64,000 nucleotides of DNA from NCBI RefSeq assembly GCF_964253025.1, contig NZ_CAXUQC020000001.1, forward strand, positions 4,030,001 through 4,094,000, written 5' to 3'. The position numbers and the translations under genes are program-made. Of the stretch, positions 34,365 through 44,042 are shown one piece after another (position 1 is the first letter of the stretch; every line of letters starts with the position of its first letter). This stretch comes from Rhizobacter sp964253025. GTDB lineage: Bacteria; Pseudomonadota; Gammaproteobacteria; Burkholderiales; Burkholderiaceae_C. The notes below the pieces were generated by a model that saw nothing but the letters and a program-made list of their open reading frames with translations, had not been told where the DNA came from and did no database searches.

Positions 34365-37300
34365 ATGAACGCACCGCTCCCCGAATCCGTCCGCCGCGCG
34401 CTCGAGCATGTGACGCTCGACGACAAGTACCGGCTCGCCCAAGGGCGTGCCTTCATGAGCGGCGTGCAGGCGCTCGTGCGCCTGCCGATGCTCCAACGCA
34501 CGCGCGACGCGATGCAGGGCCTCAATACGGCCGGCTTCATCAGCGGCTACCGCGGCTCGCCGCTGGGCACGTACGACCAGGCGCTGTGGCAGGCGCGCGA
34601 GCACCTGGCCGCGCAGCAGATCGTCTTCCAACCCGGCGTCAACGAAGAGCTAGGCGCCACCGCCGTCTGGGGCACGCAGCAGCTGGACCTGTACCCGGCC
34701 TCACGCCGCTTCGACGGCGTCTTCGGGCTCTGGTACGGCAAGGGCCCGGGCGTGGACCGCTGTGCCGACGTGTTCAAGCACGCCAACATGGCGGGCACGG
34801 CGCGCCACGGCGGCGTGGTCGCCGTCGCCGGCGACGATCACATCGCCAAGAGCAGCACTGCGGCGCACCAGAGCGACCACATCTTCAAGGCTTGCGGGCT
34901 GCCCGTTTTCTTTCCGAGCAGCGTGCAGGAGATCCTCGACTTCGGCCTGCACGCCTTCGCATTGAGCCGTTTTGCGGGCGTCTGGGCGGCCATCAAGACC
35001 ATCCAGGAGGTGGTGGAGTCGTCCACCACGGTTGATGTCGATCCGGACCGGGTGCGCATCGTGCTGCCCGAGGATTTCGAGATGCCCCCCGGCGGCCTGC
35101 ACATCCGCTGGCCCGACCCTCCGCTGGAGCAGGAAGCCCGGCTGATGGACCACAAGTGGTACGCCGCACTCGCCTACATCCGCGCCAACCGGTTGAACCA
35201 CAGCACGGTCTCCTCGCCCCACGACCGCTTCGGCCTGATCGCCAGCGGCAAGGCCTACAACGACACCCGACAGGCGCTGCACGACCTCGGCCTCGACGAC
35301 GCGGACTGCGCTCGCCTGGGCATCCGGCTGCACAAGGTCGGGGTGGTGTGGCCGCTCGAGGCCACGATCACCCGGGACTTCGCGCAGGGCCTGCAGGAGA
35401 TCCTCGTGGTCGAGGAAAAGCGCCAGGTCATCGAGTACCAGGTCAAGGAAGAGCTGTACAACTGGCGGCCGGACGTGCGGCCGAACGTGCTGGGCAAGTT
35501 CGACGAGGCCGAGGGCGACCGCAGCGGCGGCGAGTGGTCGCAACCCAACCCCAGCGGCAACTGGTTGCTGCGCGCCCAGGCCGACCTCACCCCGGCCATC
35601 ATCGCGCGCGCCATCGCGCGGCGCTTGCGCAAGCTGGGCGTGGACCGTGACACCGCTGCCCGCATGGACGCCCGCGTCGCGCTCATCGATGCCAAGGAGC
35701 GCAGCCTGCAGGTGCAGCAGGTGCAGAGCGGGGAACGCACCCCCTTCTATTGCAGCGGTTGCCCGCACAACACCAGCACGCGGGTGCCCGAGGGTTCGCG
35801 CGCGCTGGCCGGCATCGGTTGCCACTACATGGTGCTGTGGATGGACCGCAGCACCAGCACCTTCACGCAGATGGGCGGCGAAGGCGTGCCCTGGGTGGGA
35901 CAGGCTCCCTTCACCACCGACCGGCATGTGTTCGCGAACCTCGGGGACGGCACCTACTTCCACTCCGGGCTGCTGGCCGTCCGGCAGAGCATCGCGGCGC
36001 GGGTGAACATCACCTACAAGATCCTCTTCAACGATGCGGTGGCCATGACGGGAGGCCAGCCGGTGGACGGCACCTTGCGCGTGCCCGAGATGACCCGCGA
36101 ACTCGAGGCCGAGGGCGTGCGCCGCATCGTCGTGGTGACCGACGAGCCGGACAAGTACGACGAGGTGCGGGGCCGCCTGGCCCCCGGGGTCACGGTGCAC
36201 CACCGGGACGAGCTCGATGCACTGCAGCGCGAACTGCGCGAGCTCGAGGGCTGCACCGTCCTCATCTATGACCAGACCTGCGCCACCGAGAAGCGTCGCC
36301 GGCGCAAGCGCGGCACGATGGCCGATCCCGCGCGCCACGTCGTGATCAACGAACTGGTGTGCGAAGGCTGCGGCGACTGTTCGGTGAAAAGCAACTGCCT
36401 GAGCGTGGAGCCGGTCGAAACCGAGTTCGGCCGCAAGCGCCGCATCAACCAGAACACCTGCAACAAGGACTACAGCTGCCTGAGCGGCTTTTGCCCGAGC
36501 TTCGTGACGGTGGAGGGCGGCAAGCCTCGGCGCCCCAAGGCCGCGGCACGGGCGGATGCGGGCGGGCTGCCCTCGCTGCCCGAGCCGCAACTGCCTGCGG
36601 CGGATTCGGCCTGGGGCATCGTCGTGGCCGGCATTGGCGGCACCGGCGTCATCACCATCGGCCAGCTCCTCGGCATGGCAGCGCACCTGGAAGGCAAGGG
36701 CGTGGTGACGCAGGACGCGGCGGGCCTCGCCCAGAAGGGCGGCAGCACCTGGAGCCACATCCAGATCGCCGATCGACCGGAGGCCATTCACACGACCAAG
36801 GTCGGCACCGCCGAGGCCGATCTGGTCATCGCCTGCGACCCCATCGTGGCCTCCGATCGACAAACGGTGGCGGTGATGCGCCGCGGCCGCACCTTCGTCG
36901 CCCTCAACACCCACGGTGCGCCGACGGCCAGCTTCGTGCGCGACCCGAACTGGCAGTTTCCGTCGGCCCGCTGCGAGGCTGCCATCGTTGAAGCCGCCGG
37001 GCCGTCGCACGTCGGCGCCTTCGACGCGGAGCGCGCGGCGGTGCAGCTGGTGGGCAACTCCATCTACACCAACCCCCTGATGCTCGGTTTCGCCTGGCAG
37101 AAGGGCCTGGTGCCGCTGTCGCTGGCCTCGCTGATGCGAGCGATCGAGCTGAACGGCGTGCAATCCGAGTTGAACCAGGCTGCCTTCGAATGGGGCCGCC
37201 ACATCGCACACCACCCGGAGGCGGTGGAGGCGCTCATGGCACCCGCCGCCCAGGTGGTGCAGCTGCACCGGCGGCCGCGTCTCGAAGACACCGTGGCCCG

Positions 37301-37931
37301 CCGCGTGGAGTTCCTCGCCGGGTACCAGAACCGCCGCTATGCCGACGACTACCTCGCCTTCGTCAACCGGGTGCGTGCGGCCGAGTCGGCGCTCGGATCG
37401 AACGACCAGTTCAGCCAGGCGGTCGCGCGCAACCTCTTCAAGCTGATGGCGTACAAGGATGAGTACGAAGTCGCCCGGCTGCACACCGATCCCGCCTTCA
37501 CGGCGCACATCCGGGAGCGCTTCGAAGGGGACTACAAGCTGCAGCACCACCTGGCGCCGCCGCTGTGGGCGCGCCGCGGGCCGGACGGGCAGCCGGTGAA
37601 ACGCGCCTACGGGCCCTGGATGCGCCAGGCGTTCACGGTCCTCGCGCGGCTTAAGGGGCTGCGGGGCACGCCGTTCGATCCGTTCGGGTACGCCGAGGAG
37701 CGCCGCACCGAGCGCGCCCTCATCATGGCGTACCGCGAGCGCATCGAATCGTTGCTGCCGGGGCTGCGGCCGCACAACCTTGCCCTGGCGACTCGGATCG
37801 CCAGCGTGCCGGACGAGATCCGCGGCTATGGCCATGTGAAGGCGCGCCACCTGGCAGCGGCGCGGGAACATGAGGCACGCCTGGTGGCCGAATGGCATCA
37901 GGCCCCGGAGCCCGGGTTCAAAACTGCATGA
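34365..37931 (+). CDS. Indolepyruvate:ferredoxin oxidoreductase, fused alpha/beta/gamma type
   Basis: 1,188 residues, start ATG behind AGGAGA. Oxidatively decarboxylates indolepyruvate and related aryl-pyruvates to acyl-CoA. Order: pyruvate-ferredoxin oxidoreductase-like N-terminal domain (SGYRGSPLGTYDQAL, GVNEELGATAVWG), TPP-binding domain (GDGTYFHSGLLAVR, then ILFNDAVAMTGGQPVDG near 540-570), a cysteine block (ELVCEGCGDCSVKSNC, then TCNKDYSCLSGFCPSF) for Fe-S clusters, and a gamma-type domain from VAGIGGTGVITIGQLLGMAA. It may help aromatic amino-acid catabolism. Its 3' end overlaps the convergent phospholipase gene by 14 bp. Confidence 0.94.
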   Translation: MNAPLPESVRRALEHVTLDDKYRLAQGRAFMSGVQALVRLPMLQRTRDAMQGLNTAGFISGYRGSPLGTYDQALWQAREHLAAQQIVFQPGVNEELGATAVWGTQQLDLYPASRRFDGVFGLWYGKGPGVDRCADVFKHANMAGTARHGGVVAVAGDDHIAKSSTAAHQSDHIFKACGLPVFFPSSVQEILDFGLHAFALSRFAGVWAAIKTIQEVVESSTTVDVDPDRVRIVLPEDFEMPPGGLHIRWPDPPLEQEARLMDHKWYAALAYIRANRLNHSTVSSPHDRFGLIASGKAYNDTRQALHDLGLDDADCARLGIRLHKVGVVWPLEATITRDFAQGLQEILVVEEKRQVIEYQVKEELYNWRPDVRPNVLGKFDEAEGDRSGGEWSQPNPSGNWLLRAQADLTPAIIARAIARRLRKLGVDRDTAARMDARVALIDAKERSLQVQQVQSGERTPFYCSGCPHNTSTRVPEGSRALAGIGCHYMVLWMDRSTSTFTQMGGEGVPWVGQAPFTTDRHVFANLGDGTYFHSGLLAVRQSIAARVNITYKILFNDAVAMTGGQPVDGTLRVPEMTRELEAEGVRRIVVVTDEPDKYDEVRGRLAPGVTVHHRDELDALQRELRELEGCTVLIYDQTCATEKRRRRKRGTMADPARHVVINELVCEGCGDCSVKSNCLSVEPVETEFGRKRRINQNTCNKDYSCLSGFCPSFVTVEGGKPRRPKAAARADAGGLPSLPEPQLPAADSAWGIVVAGIGGTGVITIGQLLGMAAHLEGKGVVTQDAAGLAQKGGSTWSHIQIADRPEAIHTTKVGTAEADLVIACDPIVASDRQTVAVMRRGRTFVALNTHGAPTASFVRDPNWQFPSARCEAAIVEAAGPSHVGAFDAERAAVQLVGNSIYTNPLMLGFAWQKGLVPLSLASLMRAIELNGVQSELNQAAFEWGRHIAHHPEAVEALMAPAAQVVQLHRRPRLEDTVARRVEFLAGYQNRRYADDYLAFVNRVRAAESALGSNDQFSQAVARNLFKLMAYKDEYEVARLHTDPAFTAHIRERFEGDYKLQHHLAPPLWARRGPDGQPVKRAYGPWMRQAFTVLARLKGLRGTPFDPFGYAEERRTERALIMAYRERIESLLPGLRPHNLALATRIASVPDEIRGYGHVKARHLAAAREHEARLVAEWHQAPEPGFKTA

Positions 37932-39084
37932 AGCTGACGCCGGCCCCCAGGCTGTTCTGCTTGAAGTTGTAGTCGGTCAGGGTTTCGCCGTAACCGGAGA
38001 AGCCCTGCACGTACCAGCGCAGGCCGTTCGGCTGGTCGGCGAAGACCGGGTACGTCCATTCCAGTTGCCAGGCGCCGCGCTTCGCGCTGGACAGCGAGGT
38101 GCGCCAGCTGAGCAGCGTGGTGGCCGCCCCGCGGCTCCACGCCAGTTGCAACTCGCCCCGCCCGCGGTAGTGGAGCAGGTCGGGGTTGTTGTCGCTGGAG
38201 ACGTCTTCGGAGAGGCGGTAGTTGTAGCGCCCGGTGAGCGCCCAGTTGCCCCACTCGAAACCGGTACCCAGGTAGATGCGGTTCCAGCTGCGCGACAGCG
38301 GGTCGGACTGGCCGTTCGACTGGTGGGCGAGCGCCGCCTGCACATAGCGCCATTGCGGCCCGCCCGGCAGTTCCCGAAGCCCCTTGGGCACCGGCACCAT
38401 GAAGATGACCTCGGGTTCGTAGTCGGTGTTGCGGAAGGGCTTGGAATCGGTGCCGTTCCAGATCTGCCACATCACCTGCTGGGTGAAGCCCAGCCAGACG
38501 TCGGCGTTGTCGAGCAGCACGTCCTGGGCGATCTTGGTTCGCAGCGAGAGCTGGAACTTCGCTTCCAGCTTGCGGTAGGCCGGCAATGACACGGCCGCCT
38601 GGGTGGGTGACTGGGGCGAGCGGTTGATGTGGCTCGTCACATGCACCGGCATGACGTAGTTAGTGCGGTAGCCAGTGAAGTTGAAGGTGCCGCGCTTGTC
38701 CTCGGGATCGAGTTCCCAGAAGCGTGACAGGACGCTGGCCGTGCCGGCCCGGGCGGACGGCGCCGCGGTGGCGGGAGACACCGGCACATCCTTGGGCGCG
38801 AGCAGCGAAGCAGATGGGGGCGTGTCCGGCGTGACGGGAGGTGGCGCCGAAGGCGCGCGGCCCGCCAGGCGGTCGTAACAGGCGAGTCGATCGGCAGCCG
38901 GACCGATGCTGGCGCAGTACTCGAGGGAATCGGGTGGCTCGGCCGAAGCGGCTGCAGTGGCAAGGCCAAGCATGGAGGCCAGCAGCAGGCCGCGAGGCAA
39001 GAGAGGCCGGGCGACCGCGTCCTGGGCTGAACCGCGGGGGGAATCGGGCCGATGACGCCGGGCCAACTGCACGGGAAGTGACAT
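37918..39084 (-). CDS. pldA: Outer-membrane phospholipase A
   Basis: 388 residues from ATG 39084; an ATG 18 codons upstream is possible. After a signal-like segment (LLLASMLGLATAAASA) there is a short Cys-containing piece (YCASIGPAADRLACYDRLAG), then a linker and a 12-stranded barrel. The catalytic motif HQSNGQSDPLSRSWNR holds the His-Ser-Asn arrangement of OMPLA; the protein ends in phenylalanine. Normally silent and activated by membrane damage. The 280-bp gap to the next gene (39085-39364) shows no gene. Confidence 0.92.
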   Translation of the reverse strand: MSLPVQLARRHRPDSPRGSAQDAVARPLLPRGLLLASMLGLATAAASAEPPDSLEYCASIGPAADRLACYDRLAGRAPSAPPPVTPDTPPSASLLAPKDVPVSPATAAPSARAGTASVLSRFWELDPEDKRGTFNFTGYRTNYVMPVHVTSHINRSPQSPTQAAVSLPAYRKLEAKFQLSLRTKIAQDVLLDNADVWLGFTQQVMWQIWNGTDSKPFRNTDYEPEVIFMVPVPKGLRELPGGPQWRYVQAALAHQSNGQSDPLSRSWNRIYLGTGFEWGNWALTGRYNYRLSEDVSSDNNPDLLHYRGRGELQLAWSRGAATTLLSWRTSLSSAKRGAWQLEWTYPVFADQPNGLRWYVQGFSGYGETLTDYNFKQNSLGAGVSFMQF

Positions 39085-39364
39085 CCAACCCGCCAGGTTC
39101 AAGCGGGAGACGGGTGCGACGAGCAAGGCGTACGGCATGCGGCGGGATGAGGGCGAGGGACGGGATTGGCGGAGATGGTAGACCGCCTTCACGCCGCCCG
39201 CATGACACGACGTGAAGGGCGGATTCCGAGCCGCCGCCACGGCCGCGGCCCGGGCCGTCACCACCATCGCGCGCCGGGATGAAACCTGTGCCGGCATGCG
39301 GCTGCACGCCGGACGGGTAGCACCCTGCCGATCGAGGGGCGACGGTCCGTGCCGCGTCGGACGG

Positions 39365-39952
39365 TCAGGCGGCCGCGCTGCCGGCAGACCGGCGCTTGCG
39401 CGCGGCGGCGCCGATGCCGACCAGACCCACGGCCATCAGGGCCCACGCGGCCGGTTCGGGCACCGGCGCTGCCACGTCGAAGCGCAGCTGACCGGTGTAG
39501 CTGCTGGTCGGTGCAGGCGCGCTGCCTTGCACCAGCCCCTGCACGAGGAGCCCGTAGGTGCCGGCGCCAAGGCGCAGGCCGTTGTAGCTGGCGGTCTTCT
39601 CGAACAGACCGTCGGAACCGTCGACCGGAGACGTAGAAGCGACAGCAAAACGTACAAACTGGCCAGCGCCGACATAAAGGTCGGACCAGAGGTTCGACGC
39701 ACCGCTCACGTCCTGGCCAAACACGTTGCTGACCGCGCCCGTGAGGTTCAACGACGAGCCTTCTGCCACCGTGAAGGTGTACTTGTCGTAGAACCAGCCG
39801 CTCAGGCCATCGTTGAAGATGTCGATGGTCTGCGAAGCAGAGATGACGCCGAGCGCGAACGTGTCAGCCTGCGCCGGCACGGCGGCAGAAATGCCGGCGG
39901 CCGCCATCATCGCGGCGACCAGCCGTTTGGGGAACAACTTCTTCCTGGACAT
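39365..39952 (-). CDS. PEP-CTERM sorted exported protein
   Basis: 195 residues with a strong AGGAGG ribosome site. A signal peptide ends near AQADTF; the body (QTIDIFNDGLSGWFYDKYTF) resembles the FxDxA-type family of exosortase substrates; the C-terminus has VPEPAAWALMAVGLVGIGAA followed by RKRR, the PEP-CTERM sorting signal. Exosortase (EpsH/XrtA) genes must lie elsewhere. Presumed role in biofilm matrix or cell surface. Confidence 0.9.
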   Translation of the reverse strand: MSRKKLFPKRLVAAMMAAAGISAAVPAQADTFALGVISASQTIDIFNDGLSGWFYDKYTFTVAEGSSLNLTGAVSNVFGQDVSGASNLWSDLYVGAGQFVRFAVASTSPVDGSDGLFEKTASYNGLRLGAGTYGLLVQGLVQGSAPAPTSSYTGQLRFDVAAPVPEPAAWALMAVGLVGIGAAARKRRSAGSAAA

Positions 39953-40248
39953 CAGATCCTCCTGGGCATGGCCCGATTGCTACGGATGGCGCACGCTGAT
40001 GCAAAAGCCGAGCCACCTTTGGCCGGCCCCCTGATGCGAGGCCGCGCTCGGTGCCTCGCGAGGCTCCGGATGGGCTGCGCCAGCGCGACACGACGGGCGG
40101 ACCCGACCCCCGTTTTTTTTGAATGCCCACAACAAGTCGCGTGAAAGCAGCGTCACGACGAACCCTCTACATTCCAGTTCTGCGCTGCAGGCGCGTGCTG
40201 CCCGCCGGCGGCCCGCCGCCGCCCTTGCCCCTTGCCACAGGTGACCCG

Positions 40249-40785
40249 ATGAAGCCCCAACCCGGCCGCTATACCCCGACCGCCATCGTGCTGCACTGGC
40301 TGCTGGCGATCGCCATCGTGATCTCCTTCTGCGTCGGCTTCTACATGAGCGACCTGCCGGTCTCGCCGCAACGCCTCAAGCTGTACAACTGGCACAAGTG
40401 GGCGGGCGTCACCATCCTTGCCCTGTCGGCGCTTCGCCTGCTGTGGCGCCTGGGCCACCGCCCGCCGGCCGACCTGGCCATGCCCGGATGGCAACAGGCG
40501 GCAGCCCACTGGACCCACCGCGCCCTCTACCTGCTGTTCTTCGCCGTGCCGCTCGTGGGCTGGGCCTACAGTTCGGCCGCCGGGTTTCCGATCGTGCTGT
40601 TCGGCGTGCTGCCGTTGCCCGACTTCGTTCCCCAGGACAAGGCGCTGTCCCTGCTGATCAAGCCCTGGCATGCATACCTGGCGTACGCGCTCGCGACGCT
40701 GGTCGTTCTCCATGTCGCTGGCGCGCTCAAGCACCACTTCGTTGACCGCGACGGGCTTCTGTCGCGCATGCGCCTGGGCCGCTGA
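40249..40785 (+). CDS. Cytochrome b561
   Basis: 178-residue four-helix membrane dihaem cytochrome (YodB/CybB type), start ATG 40249. Haem-ligand histidines are seen in TPTAIVLHWLLAIAI, LYNWHKWAGV, HWTHRALYLLF and LVVLHVAGALKHHF. First of a run b561-yceI-yceI on the plus strand; b561 and YceI genes are often paired, suggesting joint handling of isoprenoid quinones or superoxide, not proven. The 296-bp gap before it (39953-40248) contains a run of eight T (near 40112-40119) but no gene. Confidence 0.93.
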   Translation: MKPQPGRYTPTAIVLHWLLAIAIVISFCVGFYMSDLPVSPQRLKLYNWHKWAGVTILALSALRLLWRLGHRPPADLAMPGWQQAAAHWTHRALYLLFFAVPLVGWAYSSAAGFPIVLFGVLPLPDFVPQDKALSLLIKPWHAYLAYALATLVVLHVAGALKHHFVDRDGLLSRMRLGR

Positions 40786-40836
40786 GCCACGTCGCCGCCC
40801 CTCGATTTCCCTGCATCACCTTCACCCAAGGATCCC

Positions 40837-41412
40837 ATGTCACCCACCCGACGCCTTGTGTTCACTGCCCTGGCCAGCCTCCTGGTCAGCGCCCCTCTGG
40901 CCGTCCAGGCCCAGCAGAAACTGGTTCCCGCCCAGAGCAGCATCACCTTCACCACCAAGCAGATGGGCTCGCCGGTGGATGGCAGCTTCCGCAAGTTCGA
41001 CGCTCAGGTGGCGTTCGATCCGAAGCGGGCTGAAGCGGCCCGGATCGCCTTCACCGTGGACCTGGCGAGCGTCTCCTTCGGCGCGGCCGAGACCGAAGCC
41101 GAGGTGGCCAAGGCCGACTGGTTCAACACCAAGGCTTTCCCCCAGGCGACCTTCCAGTCGAGTTCGGTCAAGGCCCTGGGCGGCGGCAAGTTCGAGGTGC
41201 GAGGCCAGCTCGGCATCAAGGGCGCCACCAAGGAGATCGTCGTGCCGGTCACGCTGACCCAATCGGGCGCCATCACCACGGCCACCGGGGCCTTCACCCT
41301 CAAGCGCCTCGAGTACCGCATCGGCGACGGCGACTGGAAGGACACCTCCATGGTCGCCGACGACGTGCAGGTGCGACTGAAGCTGGCGCTCACCGGCGTC
41401 GCCGCCGTGTGA
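40837..41412 (+). CDS. YceI-family periplasmic protein 1
   Basis: 191 residues. Signal peptide ends LAVQAQQK; the lipocalin-like YceI fold is signalled by KLVPAQSSITFTTKQMG, SFRKFDAQVAFDP, ADWFNTKAFPQATFQSSSV and FTLKRLEYRIGDGDW. This is the shorter, polyisoprenoid-independent-looking subgroup with GEW/GDW near the end. Lies 51 bp after b561, probably co-transcribed. Confidence 0.93.
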   Translation: MSPTRRLVFTALASLLVSAPLAVQAQQKLVPAQSSITFTTKQMGSPVDGSFRKFDAQVAFDPKRAEAARIAFTVDLASVSFGAAETEAEVAKADWFNTKAFPQATFQSSSVKALGGGKFEVRGQLGIKGATKEIVVPVTLTQSGAITTATGAFTLKRLEYRIGDGDWKDTSMVADDVQVRLKLALTGVAAV

Positions 41413-41556
41413 CCACCGCGCAGCCAACCGTCGACGCGCACTGAACCTTCTGCCGTTGGCCCGCTCTCTCGACGTCGGCCTCGCCCGCGCCGTGCCGATC
41501 GGCCGCCGGCGCTCTCCGCAGTTCCACTTTCCGTTCACCCAACCCGAGGATCTCCC

Positions 41557-42126
41557 ATGCACGCCAAGACCCTGATCGCCACCGTCGCCGTCCTTGCCGC
41601 CAGCGCCGCCCAAGCGCAGAGCACGACCTACAACATCGACCCGACGCACACCTTCGTCACCTTCGAGGCGCGGCACTTCGGCACCAGCACCAACCGCGGC
41701 CGCTTCGACAAGAAGGAAGGCAGCATCACCATCGACCGCGCCGCCAAGTCCGGTCGTGCCGAGGTGACCATCGACGCCGCGTCGATCAACACCGGCGTGG
41801 GCCCCTTCGACGGCCACCTGAAGAGCAAGGACTTCCTGAACGTCGCCGCCCATCCCACGGCGAAGTTCGTCGGCGACGCGTTCGTGTTCGACGGCGACAA
41901 GGTCAAGTCCGTCTCGGGCACCCTGACCCTGGCCGGGCAGACTCAACCGGTCACGCTGACCGCATCGAACTTCAACTGCTACCAGAACCCGATGCTCAAG
42001 CGGGAGGTGTGCGGCGGTGACTTCGAGACGACGATCAAGCGCAGCACCTACGGCATCACCTACGGCCTGCCGGGCATTCCGGACGACATCCGCCTGCTGA
42101 TCCAGGTCGAGGCGGCCAAGCAGTAA
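41557..42126 (+). CDS. YceI-family periplasmic protein 2
   Basis: 189 residues, signal peptide cleaved after AQAQS. Canonical YceI motifs: YNIDPTHTFVTFEARHFGTS, RGRFDKKEGSITIDRAAKSG, FLNVAAHPTAKFVGD and CGGDFETTIKRSTYGITYGL. Closer to the third copy (43.9-44.6 kb) than to the first. YceI proteins bind polyisoprenoid lipids such as octaprenyl chains. Confidence 0.95.
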   Translation: MHAKTLIATVAVLAASAAQAQSTTYNIDPTHTFVTFEARHFGTSTNRGRFDKKEGSITIDRAAKSGRAEVTIDAASINTGVGPFDGHLKSKDFLNVAAHPTAKFVGDAFVFDGDKVKSVSGTLTLAGQTQPVTLTASNFNCYQNPMLKREVCGGDFETTIKRSTYGITYGLPGIPDDIRLLIQVEAAKQ

Positions 42127-42156
42127 GCACTCCCGAACCCCTCCGCCACCCGAGCC

Positions 42157-43956
42157 TCAGGCGGGCTCGGCGGACGGGGGCGCGGGCGGATTGCCCGCCG
42201 GAAGGTGCCGCGCCAGCAGGCGCATCAGGTCATCGTCCCGGAAGGGTTTCGACAGGTGGTCGTCCATGCCGGCGGCCAGGCTGTCCTCCCGATCCCCGGC
42301 GAATGCATTCGCCGTCAGGGCGATCATCGGCGTGCGCGACCAGCCGACAGCCGCCTCGTGCGCCCGCATGCGGCGGGCGGCTTCCAGCCCGTCCATCACC
42401 GGCATCTGGCAGTCGAGCAGGACGAGGTCCGGCCGCTGCCCGCAGAAGGACTCCAGCGCCTGCTGCCCATCGGCCACCACCGTCACCGCCAAGCCGTGCT
42501 TGATGAGCACGGCCTCGGCGACCATGGCGTTCACCGGGTTGTCTTCGGCCAGGAGCACATGCCCTTGGAGCCGGTCCGGCAGCGGCGCGGGAGCCGCCGC
42601 GGCGGCTTGCACCTCCGGTGCGGCGGCGCGCGGCAGGTCCAGCTTGACCGTGAAGCACGAACCCTTGCCGACGTGGCTCTTGACGGTCAGGTCGCCGCCC
42701 ATCGCCTGCGCCAGTTCGCGCGCGATGGTCAATCCGAGCCCGGTGCCCGCGTAGCGGCGCGTGAAGGAACCATCCGCCTGGTGGAAGGCCTCGAAGATGA
42801 GTGCCTGGTCGGCCGGGGAAATGCCTACCCCGGTATCGCACACCCGGATGCGCGCCCGTCCCTGTTGAGCGTTGTGCTGGGCCATGACCGTGACCGACCC
42901 CTGCTCCGTGAACTTGATGGCATTGCCCACCAGGTTGTGCAGGATCTGGCGCACCCTCGCCGGGTCCCCGATCACGAAGCAGGGGCGCGGCATCTGCAGA
43001 CGCGCACTGATGAGCAGGCCCGCCTCGGCGGCCGGCCGGTTCGAGAGCGACACCACCTCGTCGATCAGGGCCGCGAGGTCGAAGCACTGCGGCGCCAGTT
43101 GCACGCGGCCGGCTTCGAGCCTCGAGAAGTCGAGCGCGTCGTTGATGAGGCGAAGCAGGTGCTCGCCTGCACGCTCGATGAGTGCCAACCGGTTGGAGGT
43201 CGGCGCCGTCTCGCGCAAGCTGCGCGTCAGGCCCAGGATGCCGTGCAGCGGCGTGCGCATCTCATGGCTCATGGTGGCGAGGAACTGGCCCTTCACGCTG
43301 CTCTGGCGCTGCGCAAGCCTGAGCGCTTCCGCCCGTTCCTCGGCGATCTGGTCCGTCCAGAAGCGCAGCCGGAGCAGTTCGCGGATGCGGCGCTCGGCCT
43401 GCACGGCCTCGATGATCATCAGGGTGAGATAGGCCAGCAGGCCGGCGGCGATGAACACATCGGTCCGCTCGCCGTGCGACAACTCGACGACGGCGATCGG
43501 CGCCAGCAGGCTGACCAGGAACGCTGCGCTCGCGCGCCAGCTGGACTGCAGCACGAAGATGCCGACCGAGCCCACGCCGACCAGCGCGGTCAGCACCATC
43601 ACCGACACGGTGGGCAGGTGCTGCGGCACGAGCCACAGGCCGATGGCGCACCAGGCAAAGCCGTCGACCCAAAGCGCCGCGATGAAGGCGCCGCGCCAGA
43701 CGGGGCGCGAACGCTCGGTGCTGGCGCGAAAACGCAGGTTCAGAACCAGGCGGCCCGCCGACACCGCGCCGCGCAATGCAACCCACGCCCACACCCCCGC
43801 TGCCGGCGCATGGGGCGTCAGCCCGGCCGCCATCAGCAGGGCGAAGCCAAGGCCGGCCCAGTTCACGAGCTGTGAGCGGCGGTACAGCAACTCTGTCTGG
43901 GCGTCCGTCACCCGCTGGGTCAGGGTGTCGTCGCCCGGCAGCGAAGATTCGGTCAT
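42157..43956 (-). CDS. Hybrid sensor histidine kinase with receiver domain
   Basis: 599 residues. Five or six membrane helices fill residues 30-190, then a coiled linker, HisKA (QFLATMSHEMRTPLHGILGL, phospho-His near 228), HATPase (NLVGNAIKFTE, DTGVGISPADQ, GTGLGLTIAREL) and a receiver (LLAEDNPVNAMVAEAVL; phospho-Asp in LVLLDCQMPVMDG; KPF near the end). No Hpt or output partner is adjacent. It stands between two yceI genes on the opposite strand. Confidence 0.94.
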   Translation of the reverse strand: MTESSLPGDDTLTQRVTDAQTELLYRRSQLVNWAGLGFALLMAAGLTPHAPAAGVWAWVALRGAVSAGRLVLNLRFRASTERSRPVWRGAFIAALWVDGFAWCAIGLWLVPQHLPTVSVMVLTALVGVGSVGIFVLQSSWRASAAFLVSLLAPIAVVELSHGERTDVFIAAGLLAYLTLMIIEAVQAERRIRELLRLRFWTDQIAEERAEALRLAQRQSSVKGQFLATMSHEMRTPLHGILGLTRSLRETAPTSNRLALIERAGEHLLRLINDALDFSRLEAGRVQLAPQCFDLAALIDEVVSLSNRPAAEAGLLISARLQMPRPCFVIGDPARVRQILHNLVGNAIKFTEQGSVTVMAQHNAQQGRARIRVCDTGVGISPADQALIFEAFHQADGSFTRRYAGTGLGLTIARELAQAMGGDLTVKSHVGKGSCFTVKLDLPRAAAPEVQAAAAAPAPLPDRLQGHVLLAEDNPVNAMVAEAVLIKHGLAVTVVADGQQALESFCGQRPDLVLLDCQMPVMDGLEAARRMRAHEAAVGWSRTPMIALTANAFAGDREDSLAAGMDDHLSKPFRDDDLMRLLARHLPAGNPPAPPSAEPA

Positions 43957-44042
43957 GAAGAGCCTTTCGCGCCCGGTGCCCCGCCAGCGTGATGCGGGTC
44001 TCCGTCATTATCCCGACACGTTCGCGTTTGCAGGAGCCGAAG

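Noticed and set aside
34701..37898. About 1,065-codon minus-strand open frame opposite the indolepyruvate oxidoreductase
   Set aside because: Shadow of a conserved gene; no start signal or family.
40105..40122. Run of eight T as a plus-strand terminator
   Set aside because: No adequate stem precedes it and no plus-strand gene ends nearby.
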